Below are positions 1-9,145 of a stretch of 64,000 nt of DNA, one piece after another. Source of the stretch: Oscillospiraceae bacterium (GTDB taxonomy: Bacteria > Bacillota > Clostridia > Oscillospirales > Acutalibacteraceae); assembly GCA_015065785.1 (NCBI GenBank), contig SVPR01000005.1, forward strand, positions 80,398 to 144,397. Reading direction: 5' to 3'. Positions within the stretch are counted from its first letter, which is position 1. Each line of letters starts with the position of its first letter. Position numbers and translations under genes: made by a program. The notes beneath the pieces were generated by a model that saw only the letters and a list, made by a program, of their open reading frames with translations, searched no databases and was not told where the DNA came from.

Positions 1-558
1 TTCAATAACGGTTTCAATATATTCTTCACGCATTTTTTCGGGCAAATTTTTATCCTTTAACGCCGTTGTGTAATTGTTGATTACTGCAAGTGGCGTTTTT
101 ATTTCGTGAGAAACATTTGAAATAAAATCATCCTTTAATGATTCAATACTGTTTAATTCCGCAACCATTGTGTTAAAATCACGGAACATAATATTTATGT
201 AAGAATTATCTTTAAGACCTTCGTCAAGGTCGATTTTTACAGAGAAGTCACCTTTTGCAACCTTTCTTGTTGCCTCACTTATTTTTCTCAGATGCTTACT
301 GTAATTTATTTTAATTATATACAAAATCAATCGGTAACTAAGAATTGCCATCAGTATATAATACAAAATAAAGGGGATTCCAAATCTTGAAAAAAATGTT
401 TCTATATTAAACTCAAACATAAGCGGTGGAATCAGAGCAATAACCAACGCCGTTAAAACCGCTACAATATAACCTCTTATAGAAAAGAACGAAACCTCTT
501 CGAGCAAAGGAACCTGAACAGTCTTTTTATTTGCTTTACGACTTTTTAGTATTTTCAT
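1..558 (-). CDS. Sensor histidine kinase, 3' end outside window (partial)
   Basis: The frame stays open from an ATG at 558 to the window edge (186 codons). Two hydrophobic segments (about residues 28-47 and 61-82) are followed by a HAMP-like linker and a dimerisation/phosphoacceptor segment with the H-box FISNVSHEIKTPLAV, where H151 is the expected phosphorylated histidine. The ATP-binding domain would lie past the edge. The ATG overlaps the regulator's TGA (ATGA), so the two are translationally coupled and should form one two-component system. The short loop between the membrane segments suggests sensing in or near the membrane; the signal is unknown. Confidence 0.9.
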   Translation of the reverse strand, partial: MKILKSRKANKKTVQVPLLEEVSFFSIRGYIVAVLTALVIALIPPLMFEFNIETFFSRFGIPFILYYILMAILSYRLILYIIKINYSKHLRKISEATRKVAKGDFSVKIDLDEGLKDNSYINIMFRDFNTMVAELNSIESLKDDFISNVSHEIKTPLAVINNYTTALKDKNLPEKMREEYIETVIE

Positions 559-1226
559 TTGAGTACCGCCTTGTAGCCAAGACCGTGAATTGTGATTATT
601 TTAAAATCCTCACAAGCTGAGAATTTTTCTCTTAATTTAGTAATATAAACATCTACCGAGCGAAGACTCGTGCTACCATCAACACCCCAGAATTCATCAA
701 GAAGCTGTGAGCGTGAAAATGTCTTTTTAGGATATGACAAAAGCTTATAAAGAATATTGAATTCTCTTACTGTTACCGGCACCTCTTCGCCATTTATCAT
801 AGCTGACATTTCATCTGCATCAAGCACTAAAGAGCCGACTGTTATTTTTTTGTCTGAAACAATATTTGCACGGCGCAAAATTGCCCCCACTCTTAAAATC
901 AATTCATCTAAATCAATAGGCTTTACCATATAGTCATCAACACCCAGTTTAAAGCCCCTTTCTTTAGATGCATAGTCATCCTTTGCAGTCATAAATAACA
1001 CAGGGATATTCTTATTTACTTTTCTGACATTTTCTAAAAATGCAAAGCCGTCTGTTTTAGGCATCATAATATCTGAAATTATCATATCATATAAGCTGTT
1101 ATACATAACATCATAAGCTTCTTCAGCTGTTGCACAACCCTTTGCAGAGTAACCGTGTTTTTCAAGATGAGCACAAACAATCTGATTGAGCTTTACATCG
1201 TCTTCAACAACTAAAATATTTACCAT
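555..1226 (-). CDS. OmpR/PhoB-family response regulator
   Basis: This 223-residue protein has a receiver domain with the acidic pair E8-D9-D10, phosphoacceptor D52 in SDIMMP and the switch lysine in VKPIDLDE. A winged-helix DNA-binding domain follows, ending in the typical VYITKLREK recognition helix and GLGYKAVL wing. An upstream in-frame start would add 25 residues, but the ATG at 1226 has a GGGGTG ribosome site just ahead and gives the canonical MVNILVVEDD beginning. It is first in the operon and overlaps the kinase start by 4 bases. The target genes cannot be told from sequence. Confidence 0.95.
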   Translation of the reverse strand: MVNILVVEDDVKLNQIVCAHLEKHGYSAKGCATAEEAYDVMYNSLYDMIISDIMMPKTDGFAFLENVRKVNKNIPVLFMTAKDDYASKERGFKLGVDDYMVKPIDLDELILRVGAILRRANIVSDKKITVGSLVLDADEMSAMINGEEVPVTVREFNILYKLLSYPKKTFSRSQLLDEFWGVDGSTSLRSVDVYITKLREKFSACEDFKIITIHGLGYKAVLK

Positions 1227-1255
1227 TCTGAACACCCCTTTTCTTAGACAAAAAT

Positions 1256-1301
1256 ATTTTACCATATATTTAAAGTTATAGCAACTAATAATTATTGTCA
1301 A
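1256..1301 (-). promoter_or_regulatory. Two overlapping sigma-A promoters for the two-component operon
   Basis: On the minus strand, TTGCTA (1284-1279) and TAAAAT (1261-1256) are 17 bp apart. TTGACA (1301-1296) and TAACTT (1278-1273) are also 17 bp apart. Both point at the regulator gene, and either or both could be used. Confidence 0.5.
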
Positions 1302-1307
1302 TTACTC

Positions 1308-1336
1308 TTGTAATTTTTGAAAAAATGTAGTATTAT
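1308..1336 (+). promoter_or_regulatory. Candidate promoter for the 315-residue protein
   Basis: TTGTAA (1308-1313), a 17-bp spacer and TATTAT (1331-1336) face the gene at 1448, leaving a leader of about 105 nt. The -35 is weak, and the DNA here is AT-rich, so chance matches are likely. Confidence 0.35.
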
Positions 1337-1447
1337 AACTGTATGTTTGCATTTTAATTATAATTTTTCAAGGAATTTTAACAAAAGTTTAATAAACGGT
1401 AATTTTCCGAGAAAAATTTTTACTGATTCTGTATCAGGAGGTATAAA

Positions 1448-2395
1448 ATGTTAAAAAAATTATTGAAGCTCGCTCAAAAGGATTTATATGTTCAGGCGGT
1501 TTCTATTTTTGCTATACTGTTAAGTGTTACAGTCGTTGCAGTAGCTTATATTAAAACTACCGCTAATGATAAAAATGTTGATAACACAAACACATCATAC
1601 AATTACGAAACACTTCCACAACAAACACAATTTTCTACAAACTCGGCAATTGTGGCACCGTTAGATACAACACTTCCACAAACTGCAGCACCTAATGCCG
1701 GTTGGCAAAACACACCCGGCACACCACAGCAACAAACACCAAACGCAAACCAGGGTTCTTCTGTTTATTCCTGGAGCACACAAGAGATACTTTCTAAAAT
1801 GACTGCGGCTATTAACCAGACAAAAGCCTACAAGGGTAATTTAGCAGTTCACCACTCTGAAAGCTTCACCGCAAACATTACAGAATGTACCGGTGGTGCA
1901 ATAGGTCAGCGTGTTGCTAATTCTCTTGTCGGGGCTGTTGTTAAGCCTACTGACCAGACATTAAATTTTGCTAATGGTACTGCACTTACCGATGAGGGCG
2001 AAACAACACAGATTCTTCTTCCAAAGAACGGACAATTTTCACTTTCAAGTGCAGGTATTAAATCTGCTAAAGCGTATCAGGAGGGTGACAAAACAGTTCT
2101 TGTTGTTACACTTGTACAGGAAAATGTTAACGAAAAGACTGTTCCGCAACACAACGCAAAGGGCGTTGGTTACCTTGATGTAGCAAGTGTTGACCTTATG
2201 GGTATGACTATAACCAATGGTGAAATTCAATATCTCGGCTCAAGCATTATGATAAAAGTAAATCAAGCTGGCTATGTAACCTACGCTAAATACACAATCC
2301 CTCTTCATGTTTACGGTGAGGGCGCAAGAGGTTCGTTAAGTGGCTACGCTGTATTTGACGGCGAACAGACTGAAATCTGGGAATTACCTCTATAA
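1448..2395 (+). CDS. Membrane-anchored extracellular protein of unknown function
   Basis: I do not recognise the family. The 315-residue protein has a short basic N-terminus, one membrane helix (about 17-36) and a low-complexity Gln/Thr/Pro/Asn linker (about 45-105) that looks like a wall-spanning stalk. A folded beta-rich domain of about 200 residues with repeated glycines follows. There is no lipobox cysteine. AGGAGG lies 7 nt before the ATG. It diverges from the two-component operon, so it could be a target or sensory accessory, but that is inference from position only. Confidence 0.8.
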   Translation: MLKKLLKLAQKDLYVQAVSIFAILLSVTVVAVAYIKTTANDKNVDNTNTSYNYETLPQQTQFSTNSAIVAPLDTTLPQTAAPNAGWQNTPGTPQQQTPNANQGSSVYSWSTQEILSKMTAAINQTKAYKGNLAVHHSESFTANITECTGGAIGQRVANSLVGAVVKPTDQTLNFANGTALTDEGETTQILLPKNGQFSLSSAGIKSAKAYQEGDKTVLVVTLVQENVNEKTVPQHNAKGVGYLDVASVDLMGMTITNGEIQYLGSSIMIKVNQAGYVTYAKYTIPLHVYGEGARGSLSGYAVFDGEQTEIWELPL

Positions 2396-2467
2396 TATTA
2401 ATTAAACAAAAATGCAAATAATCCGAGCTTTCGGAATAATATAAAAAACATAAATATTGAGATAAGG

Positions 2468-3907
2468 ATGAAAAAAATGGGTATTAAAGAGACTGCTATT
2501 AAATTGGCTGTTAAAAAAGGCGTTAAATATCTTAAAGAAGATGTTGACGCAAACTCAATTAAGTTGATTGACAAGGGCCTTAAGCTTACAGAGGGCAAGG
2601 ACCTTTACCACAATGCACTTTTAAAGCTCAGAGAAGGTATGATTGACCCTAATCACGAATGGGCAAACTTTGTTAAGCATATCATTGAATATGTTGACGC
2701 AGATATTATTGAAAAATTAGTACCACCTTTTATGAGCGCATTTATCCGTGGTTACGAATTAAGAAAAGAAGCTCAGAAAAAATATGACTGCAACATTCCT
2801 TGGGCTATTCTTTTAGACCCTACAACTGCTTGTAACTTAAGATGCACAGGCTGTTGGGCAGCAGACTATTCAAAAGCAAGTCAGCTTACTTATGATGATA
2901 TTACAAGCATCATTAAACAAGGTAAAGAAATCGGTACTTTCGTTTACCTTTACACAGGTGGCGAGCCACTTATGAGAAAGAAAGACTTAATCCGCATCTG
3001 TGAAGAAAATCCTGAATGTCTTTTCATTTCTTTCACAAATGGTACCTTAGTTGACGATGCATTTGCTGATGATGTTAAACGCGTTGGTAACTTATTACTC
3101 ACAATTTCAATTGAGGGTAATGAAGAAACCACTGACGCTCGTCGTGGTAAGGGTACATACCAAAAGGTTATTTCTGCTATGGAAAAGCTCAAAGCACGCG
3201 GTATTCCTTTCGGTGCTTCTCTTTGCTACACAAAAGCTAATGCAGATGTTATTGCATCTGACGAATATGCAGATTTCCTTATTGATTTAGGCGTTATTTT
3301 CGCTTGGTACTTCACATTCGTTCCTGTTGGTGCAGATGCTACAAATGAGCTTATGGCAACTGCTGAGCAAAGAGAGCTTATGTATAACCAAATCAGAAAA
3401 TGGCGTTTCACTAAAGGCTCTCAAAAGCCACTCTTTACTATCGACTTCTTCAATGATGGTGAATATGTTGGCGGTTGTGTTGCCGGTGGTAAGCAATATT
3501 TCCACATCAGTGCAAACGGTGACTGCGAGCCTTGCGTTTTCGCTCACTACTCAAATGTAAATATTAAAGAAGCAACTCTTATTGATGCACTTCAGAGTCC
3601 TATCTTTATGGCTTACAGAGAGCGTCAACCATTCAGTTCAAATATGCTTCGTCCTTGTCCTGTTATGGACCAACCCGGTGCTCTTAAGAGAATGGTTGAG
3701 GTTTCAGGTGCTAAATCAACTGACCTTAGCTGTCCTGAACCGGTTGAAGATTTATTCAACAAAATTGTTGATGTTTCTGCTAAATGGAAAGAAACCGCAG
3801 ACAGAATGGAAAAGCAATATGGCTTTACAAATGTAAGACTCAGAAGTATCAGTATTTATGACGATGCTGAAGCAAATCACATTAAAGATTACGAAGATTT
3901 TGCTTAA
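2468..3907 (+). CDS. Radical SAM protein with auxiliary C-terminal cysteines
   Basis: The 479-residue enzyme carries the cluster motif CNLRCTGC (C122, C126, C129), which binds the 4Fe-4S cluster that cleaves S-adenosylmethionine. A TGGEPLM glycine motif and the TIM-barrel continuation NGTLV / SIEGNEETTDARRG follow. Further cysteines in GGCVAGG and NGDCEPCVF suggest a SPASM-like auxiliary cluster. About 110 N-terminal residues precede the radical SAM core. The substrate is not evident and no peptide-maturase precursor is visible nearby. An in-frame ATG three codons on (2477) is the alternative start. It is followed by a hydrolase gene on the same strand. Confidence 0.88.
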   Translation: MKKMGIKETAIKLAVKKGVKYLKEDVDANSIKLIDKGLKLTEGKDLYHNALLKLREGMIDPNHEWANFVKHIIEYVDADIIEKLVPPFMSAFIRGYELRKEAQKKYDCNIPWAILLDPTTACNLRCTGCWAADYSKASQLTYDDITSIIKQGKEIGTFVYLYTGGEPLMRKKDLIRICEENPECLFISFTNGTLVDDAFADDVKRVGNLLLTISIEGNEETTDARRGKGTYQKVISAMEKLKARGIPFGASLCYTKANADVIASDEYADFLIDLGVIFAWYFTFVPVGADATNELMATAEQRELMYNQIRKWRFTKGSQKPLFTIDFFNDGEYVGGCVAGGKQYFHISANGDCEPCVFAHYSNVNIKEATLIDALQSPIFMAYRERQPFSSNMLRPCPVMDQPGALKRMVEVSGAKSTDLSCPEPVEDLFNKIVDVSAKWKETADRMEKQYGFTNVRLRSISIYDDAEANHIKDYEDFA

Positions 3908-3919
3908 TAAAACAATTAT

Positions 3920-3949
3920 AACAGGCATCGAGTTATCTCGGTGCCTGTT
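3920..3949 (+). terminator. Hairpin between the radical SAM and hydrolase genes
   Basis: A 13-bp stem (AACAGGCATCGAG pairing with CTCGGTGCCTGTT, one G-T pair) has a 4-nt loop and is followed by TTTTAAAA. It lies directly ahead of the next gene's ribosome site, so it may be a partial terminator or attenuator. Confidence 0.6.
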
Positions 3950-3969
3950 TTAAAAAGGTGTTGAAATAG

Positions 3970-5562
3970 TTGGAAAAGCTTTTAGAAAAACAATTAGAAA
4001 GAGCCAAGAATCCCGAAAGTGTAGGAATTTCTTCAAAAGTTATAAGCGAAATGCTTGAAGAAATGGAACGAGAAGAATGTGAATTACACAGCCTTATGAT
4101 TCTTCGTCACGGCAAGGTTGCAGTTGAAACATATCAGGCACCACTTAAAAGTGATGATGCTCATATGGTATATTCTGTAAGCAAGAGCTTTTTAGCGACT
4201 GCTTTTGGTTTTGCTTTAGATGAAGGACTCTTGACAAAAGAAACTAAATTTCTTGATATTTTCCCTGACTACAAACCAAAAAAGAAAGATAAATATTTAG
4301 AAAAACTCACAATAGCTCACCTTGTTTCTATGACAAGTGGTAAAGCGGCATCTGTAAAAGGAAGAACAGAAAAAGACTGGATAAACCTCTTTTTAAAGGC
4401 AAAATGGGCATTTGAGCCCGGCACAGATTGGCGTTACATAAACGACAACTTCTATGTTGCAGCGGCGGCTATCAGCAGAGTTGCAAAAATGTCTGTTACA
4501 GAGTATTTAACTCCCCGCCTTTTCCTCCCACTTGGAATAGATGTTCCCGTATGGGAAAAATCGCCTACCGGTATTGAAGCAGGTGGCTGGGGACTTTTCT
4601 TAAAAACAGAAGATATTGCAAAGCTTATTCTCTGCTATATGAACGGTGGTAAATATAACGGTGAACAGGTTATTCCTGAATGGTGGACTAAAGAAGCAAC
4701 AAGTTATCATAACGATAACTCCGGTTCACAATCAAAACCCGACTGCAAAGCGGGTTACGGTTATGGCTTCTGGCGCTGTGCGGGAATGGAAAACACTTAC
4801 CGTTGCGAAGGACTCTATTCACAATATGCAATTGCAATTCCTGATTACGATGCTTGCGTAATTACAACAAGCAGTAACTCAAATCTTCAACAGACACTTG
4901 ATATTATATGGAAATATATTAAAGCTTCTTTTATTGAAGAAATTGACACAGAAGCTACAGTAAAATGTGAATTAGCCCCTGAAGCACCACCTGTTGTCAC
5001 AGAAAGAAGTCCTTTAGAAAAAGAAATTGAGGGCAAGGTTTACTCTTTAAGAAAGCCGATTTTTGTAAACAAAGCGGCACATTTACCTGTAAGTGCTTTG
5101 CCAATGCCTGTTGTTTATTACCTCGAAAATCCGGGCGGTAATATGACAGATATCTCTTTCAAATTCAATGAATACGGCTTCCATTTCAGCTGGTCTGAAG
5201 ATGGCGACGAAAAAAATACTATACCTGTTGGTATGAACGGCACACCTTTAAATGGCGAAATCCATTTAAGCGGTCTTACTTATAAGGTTATTTCTGACGC
5301 TCATTGGGAGGACGAAAAAACTCTTACAATTACAATAAGAGCACTTTCCGCAGTAGCAAAAAGAATTCTCACATTCAAATTTGATGGTGACAAAATTGCT
5401 ATGTACCCCGATGTTTACCCAGGTCTTGAAAAGAAAGCAAGAATTTTAGGTGACACATTAAAGAATGTATTAAAGGGTGCATATTTCCATGCGTGGATTG
5501 ACTTTTTAGTGCCGAGGATGAAGAAGATACTGTTTCCGAAACACACAGGGCGCGCTCGATGA
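3970..5562 (+). CDS. Class C beta-lactamase-fold serine hydrolase
   Basis: The start is TTG at 3970, preceded by AAAGGTG; no better start exists in frame. The 530-residue protein has the serine-hydrolase motif S69-V-S-K72 and a Y156-I-N158 second motif, placing it with the beta-lactamase/penicillin-binding-protein-like esterases. The catalytic domain spans about 25-320. A beta-rich C-terminal domain of about 200 residues follows, as in several clostridial esterases of this group. There is no signal peptide, so it is probably cytoplasmic and not a resistance enzyme. The substrate is unknown. Confidence 0.85.
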   Translation: MEKLLEKQLERAKNPESVGISSKVISEMLEEMEREECELHSLMILRHGKVAVETYQAPLKSDDAHMVYSVSKSFLATAFGFALDEGLLTKETKFLDIFPDYKPKKKDKYLEKLTIAHLVSMTSGKAASVKGRTEKDWINLFLKAKWAFEPGTDWRYINDNFYVAAAAISRVAKMSVTEYLTPRLFLPLGIDVPVWEKSPTGIEAGGWGLFLKTEDIAKLILCYMNGGKYNGEQVIPEWWTKEATSYHNDNSGSQSKPDCKAGYGYGFWRCAGMENTYRCEGLYSQYAIAIPDYDACVITTSSNSNLQQTLDIIWKYIKASFIEEIDTEATVKCELAPEAPPVVTERSPLEKEIEGKVYSLRKPIFVNKAAHLPVSALPMPVVYYLENPGGNMTDISFKFNEYGFHFSWSEDGDEKNTIPVGMNGTPLNGEIHLSGLTYKVISDAHWEDEKTLTITIRALSAVAKRILTFKFDGDKIAMYPDVYPGLEKKARILGDTLKNVLKGAYFHAWIDFLVPRMKKILFPKHTGRAR

Positions 5563-5599
5563 ATGCAGATGTAAAATTCAAATTTATATCTTTATAATT

Positions 5600-5644
5600 T
5601 TTTACACCCTACAGAAAATTTTTAAAATTATCTGTAGGGTGTAA
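5600..5644. terminator. Bidirectional terminator between convergent genes
   Basis: TTACACCCTACAGA (5602-5615) pairs with TCTGTAGGGTGTAA (5631-5644), flanked by T/A tracts on both sides. It separates the plus-strand hydrolase from the minus-strand DUF3021 gene. Confidence 0.85.
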
Positions 5645-5653
5645 TTCTATATC

Positions 5654-6070
5654 CTAATTCAAACTTTCATTCAACTTTTTTGTACATTTTCGTGTTGCCA
5701 CAAAAACAATACCCCAGATTATTAAATAGCCAAGAATAAAGCAACCAGTGAATATCATTATTGGTTTAAGCGATGATTGAAGCCAACCATTGAAAAGGTA
5801 AAGTAGAATATAATCAAGGTAAAGCACAACTCCGTGAATAAGTGCGGCAGAAAATGGTGAGAGTTTATCAATAGTATAAATCACAGTAACTCCAGCGGCA
5901 ATAAACGCTAATAGTGTTGATGAGAATATTCCTGTTACAACCTCACCTACTGTAAAACTTTCAACTGCACTAACTAAACCTAATATGCCATATACGATTG
6001 CTAACACAAGCGGTCCACCAAAACAAAAACTCATTCCTCGTTTTAAAAACTCAACTACATATTTTCTCAT
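5654..6070 (-). CDS. DUF3021 family membrane protein
   Basis: This 138-residue protein has four hydrophobic helices and basic ends. The pattern, with RGMSFCFGGPLVLAIVYGI near the N-terminus, fits DUF3021. Such proteins are regularly encoded next to LytTR regulators, as here, and are thought to control or sense for them. Its ATG overlaps the regulator's TGA (ATGA), so the pair is coupled. What it senses is unknown. Confidence 0.85.
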   Translation of the reverse strand: MRKYVVEFLKRGMSFCFGGPLVLAIVYGILGLVSAVESFTVGEVVTGIFSSTLLAFIAAGVTVIYTIDKLSPFSAALIHGVVLYLDYILLYLFNGWLQSSLKPIMIFTGCFILGYLIIWGIVFVATRKCTKKLNESLN

Positions 6071-6504
6071 TTTATTAGCCTCCTTTTAACTTGTGGCAAA
6101 CATCTTCTTGAAATATAATCATTATAACCTGACTTAAATTCAACATTAACTCCACCACTGTAAGTTGATATAAATTTTTTAATTCTGTTGATATTTGCAA
6201 CTGACGATTTATTGATTCTGATAAAAGAGCTGGTAAGTATTTTTTCAACTTCGTAAAGACGATTTTTTATTAAGAATTTTCCGTTTTCTGTTATTGCCCA
6301 TACCTTGTTGTCAATAACCGTTACACACTCTATATTTTTTATTTCTAATATAACAGTTTCGTCTTCACCAAAAGCGACAATTTTATTTTCACCAACATAT
6401 TCTTTTACAAGGTTTTCTATTCTGTCAGTTAGTTCGTTGGATTTTTTCACTCTTGCAGTTATCAGTTCTTCATTTTCTTCATCAATTATCAGTTGAAACT
6501 TCAT
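6067..6504 (-). CDS. LytTR-domain DNA-binding regulator
   Basis: The 145-residue protein has no receiver domain. An N-terminal alpha/beta segment (about 1-55) leads into a LytTR domain (about 55-145) with the typical SSFIRINKSSVANINRIKKF and the end RRCLPQVKRRL. The ATG at 6504 was preferred over one 6 codons upstream because AAAGGAG lies 9 nt before it. With DUF3021 it forms a standard two-gene unit that usually regulates itself or an adjacent transporter; no transporter lies here. Confidence 0.9.
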   Translation of the reverse strand: MKFQLIIDEENEELITARVKKSNELTDRIENLVKEYVGENKIVAFGEDETVILEIKNIECVTVIDNKVWAITENGKFLIKNRLYEVEKILTSSFIRINKSSVANINRIKKFISTYSGGVNVEFKSGYNDYISRRCLPQVKRRLIK

Positions 6505-6603
6505 TTCATCAACTCCTTTCATTTTTGTTATATCATATTTTTTCTTATTTGTGTGAAATTTAAAGCAACTGGTTGGTTTTTAAATACAAGCGGTAAAAAA
6601 ATA

Positions 6604-6640
6604 TCTCTCCACAGTATTTTGAGAAAATACTGTGGAGAGA
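6604..6640 (-). terminator. Terminator of the glycosidase operon
   Basis: A 17-bp stem (TCTCTCCACAGTATTTT at 6604-6620 with its complement at 6624-6640) has a 3-nt loop. On the minus strand it is followed by a T-rich run (ATATTTTTTT), as expected after the GH3 gene. Confidence 0.85.
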
Positions 6641-6646
6641 ATATCT

Positions 6647-9124
6647 TTAGATATTATTCAAAAGTTCCGGCAAGCCTTTAATTACACTTGGCAAAGCCTT
6701 AACAATAAGCTTAATAATACCCCATGTTAATGGCTCTTTATCGTTGAGAATGTCAAGAAGTCTGTTTGCCATTTTCGGACTGAACACGCCCATTGACATT
6801 GAAATAAAGTTCTTAACAGGTGTCTGAACTGCAATAGCATAAGCCATACCGTCAGTACCGATAAGCTTGCCAATAAGGTTGCAAATCTTTTTACCGTTCT
6901 TACCCTGGCAAGAATCTTCAAGTGTATTTGCGAATGTAAGATTCGGATAATCTACAACATTCTTTTCAGGAATTTTGTAACCTAAAAGCTTCTCAAATTG
7001 TTCGTCGGTAATATTCTTAACATCAGCATTTATATATGCAGGATACATCGCTTTCATATCAGGAACTTCTGCGGTACTGGTAGAAGTTACATTTACTGAA
7101 GAAGTAAGAAGAATATCTCTTGAAGAAGCACCAACAAGAATGTTATATTTACCGCTTTCTACATGCCAATCGTGAATTTCTACATTGTAGAATGCGAATG
7201 ACCTTTTTGAAAGCTCGATTTCTACTTCTTTTTCTTCGCCTGCTTTTAAGTAAACCTTTTTAAAGCCTTTTAATTCTTTTTCTGCTCTGAAGATTTTGCT
7301 ATCCTCTTTAGAAACATAAAGCTGAGCAATTTCTGCACCATCTTTATCGCCAATGTTTTTAACTTTAAATTTAACTGTGATTGTGTCAGTATCTTTAATA
7401 TCATCTGCTGAAACAGAAATATCACTATACTCAAATTTTGTGTATGAAAGACCGAAACCGAATGGGTAACGAACATCCTTTTTTGCTGTATCGTAATAAC
7501 GATAACCAATATAAATACCCTCTCTGTATTCAACAGTTGTGTTGTTGCCGGGGAAGTAATCATAGCAAGGTGTGTCTTCAAGTGCATAAGGATAAGTTTC
7601 AGCAAGCTTACCAGATGGGTTAACATCACCAAAGAGAAGGTCAACAACTGCACTACCGCTTGCTTCACCGCCTAAGAAGCTGTGAAGAATTGCTTTTGCG
7701 TTATTTTCCCAAGGCATTTCAATTACTGCACCGCCAGCAAGAACTAAAACGACATTTTCATTTGCTGTTTTAACTGCATTGATAAGTGCAACATGCTCCG
7801 GTGGAATTCTTAAATGGCTTCTGTCAAAGCCCTCTGATTCAAAAACATCTGTAAGACCAACGAAAACTAATGCAATGTCTGCATTTTTCGCAGCTGCTAC
7901 TGCTTCATTTATATATGCATCCTGTGTCTTTTTCTTGCTCTCTTTCTTTGTAAGAGCATAACCCTCAGCGTAAGTAACATTAATTCCTCGGTCGAACATT
8001 GTGTCGAAAGCATTATCAAGCTTAATCGGATTAACAAGTGAGCTACCTGCACCCTGATGACGAGGCTTTTTAGCCATCTGACCGATTACTGCATATTTTT
8101 TATCCTTTTTAAGAGGAAGAATATCTTCTTCATTCTTTAAGAGTACCATTGAATCCTGAGCAACTTTTCTTGCGAATTCGTGGTGCTCTGCTTCGTTATA
8201 TGTATGCTCGCCTAAAACTTCTTTTGCTTTAAAGATAACATCAAGAACGCCGTCAACCATTTCGTTAAGCTGGTCTTCTGTAATTCTGCCGTCACGGACT
8301 GCATCAGCAATCTCCCTGTTACCCTCACCATTAGAGGTTGGCATTTCAAGATTCTGACCTGCAAGAAGACCGGGAACACGCTCGTTTTCTGCACCCCAGT
8401 CAGTAACAATCATACCCTCGAAGCCGAATTCATCTCTTAAAACATCAGTAAGGAGCCATTTGTTTTCAGCACCATAAATACCATTAAGGCGGTTATACAT
8501 ACACATAACAGTCCAGGGCTGTGCTTCTTTTACTGCGATTTCAAATGCTGTGAGATATATTTCTCTTAAAGTACGCTCATCTACAACAGCGTTAACTGTC
8601 ATACGACGGGTTTCCTGATTATTAACTGCGTAGTGCTTTAAAGATGTACCAACGCCCTTGCTCTGAACACCATTACAGAATGCTGCTGAAAGCTTACCGG
8701 CAAGAAGTGGATCTTCTGAAAAATATTCAAAGTTTCTGCCACAGAGTGGTGAACGCTTCATATTGATACCTGGGCCTAAAAGAACTGAAACCTTTTCTTT
8801 AAGTGACTCCTCACCTAAACGAACGCCCATCTGGTAGAGTAATTCAGGATTCCATGAGCAAGCAGTAGTTGCTGCTGTCGGGTAACAGATTGCAGGAACA
8901 CCACCTAAGAAGTTATCGCTCTTTTTTTGTTGCTCCTTTAATTCTTTTTTCTTTTCCTTATCTTTAGTGCCTACACTGTTTCTGATTCCGTGAGGGCCGT
9001 CACTCCAGAGAATTGCAGGAATGCCGTATTTCTCAATAGAATCAGTGTGCCAATAATCTTTACCTGAACAAAAACGAACTTTTTCTTCAAGTGTCATTTG
9101 GTTTATAATATCCGCGTGTTTCAT
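6647..9124 (-). CDS. GH3 family beta-glycosidase (beta-glucosidase-like)
   Basis: This 825-residue protein lacks a signal peptide, so it should hydrolyse beta-linked oligosaccharides in the cytoplasm. The N-terminal GH3 barrel has the substrate motif SLKHYAVNNQE and nucleophile D242 in MIVTDWGA. A GH3 C-terminal sandwich with GQMAKKPRHQGAGSS follows, then an Fn3-like domain starting near YPFGFGLSYTKF. About 150 further C-terminal residues are not explained by the three usual domains. GGAGG precedes the ATG. It is 21 bp downstream of the GH36 gene in the same operon. Confidence 0.93.
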   Translation of the reverse strand: MKHADIINQMTLEEKVRFCSGKDYWHTDSIEKYGIPAILWSDGPHGIRNSVGTKDKEKKKELKEQQKKSDNFLGGVPAICYPTAATTACSWNPELLYQMGVRLGEESLKEKVSVLLGPGINMKRSPLCGRNFEYFSEDPLLAGKLSAAFCNGVQSKGVGTSLKHYAVNNQETRRMTVNAVVDERTLREIYLTAFEIAVKEAQPWTVMCMYNRLNGIYGAENKWLLTDVLRDEFGFEGMIVTDWGAENERVPGLLAGQNLEMPTSNGEGNREIADAVRDGRITEDQLNEMVDGVLDVIFKAKEVLGEHTYNEAEHHEFARKVAQDSMVLLKNEEDILPLKKDKKYAVIGQMAKKPRHQGAGSSLVNPIKLDNAFDTMFDRGINVTYAEGYALTKKESKKKTQDAYINEAVAAAKNADIALVFVGLTDVFESEGFDRSHLRIPPEHVALINAVKTANENVVLVLAGGAVIEMPWENNAKAILHSFLGGEASGSAVVDLLFGDVNPSGKLAETYPYALEDTPCYDYFPGNNTTVEYREGIYIGYRYYDTAKKDVRYPFGFGLSYTKFEYSDISVSADDIKDTDTITVKFKVKNIGDKDGAEIAQLYVSKEDSKIFRAEKELKGFKKVYLKAGEEKEVEIELSKRSFAFYNVEIHDWHVESGKYNILVGASSRDILLTSSVNVTSTSTAEVPDMKAMYPAYINADVKNITDEQFEKLLGYKIPEKNVVDYPNLTFANTLEDSCQGKNGKKICNLIGKLIGTDGMAYAIAVQTPVKNFISMSMGVFSPKMANRLLDILNDKEPLTWGIIKLIVKALPSVIKGLPELLNNI

Positions 9125-9145
9125 TTTTTACCTCCAAAAGTTTAA

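Noticed and set aside
1227..1301. 25-residue N-terminal extension of the response regulator
   Set aside because: It lies upstream of a good ribosome site, over the promoter, and does not match the receiver family start.
3970..5562. Beta-lactamase (antibiotic resistance)
   Set aside because: It has the fold motifs but no signal peptide and an extra C-terminal domain, more like cytoplasmic esterases of the family.
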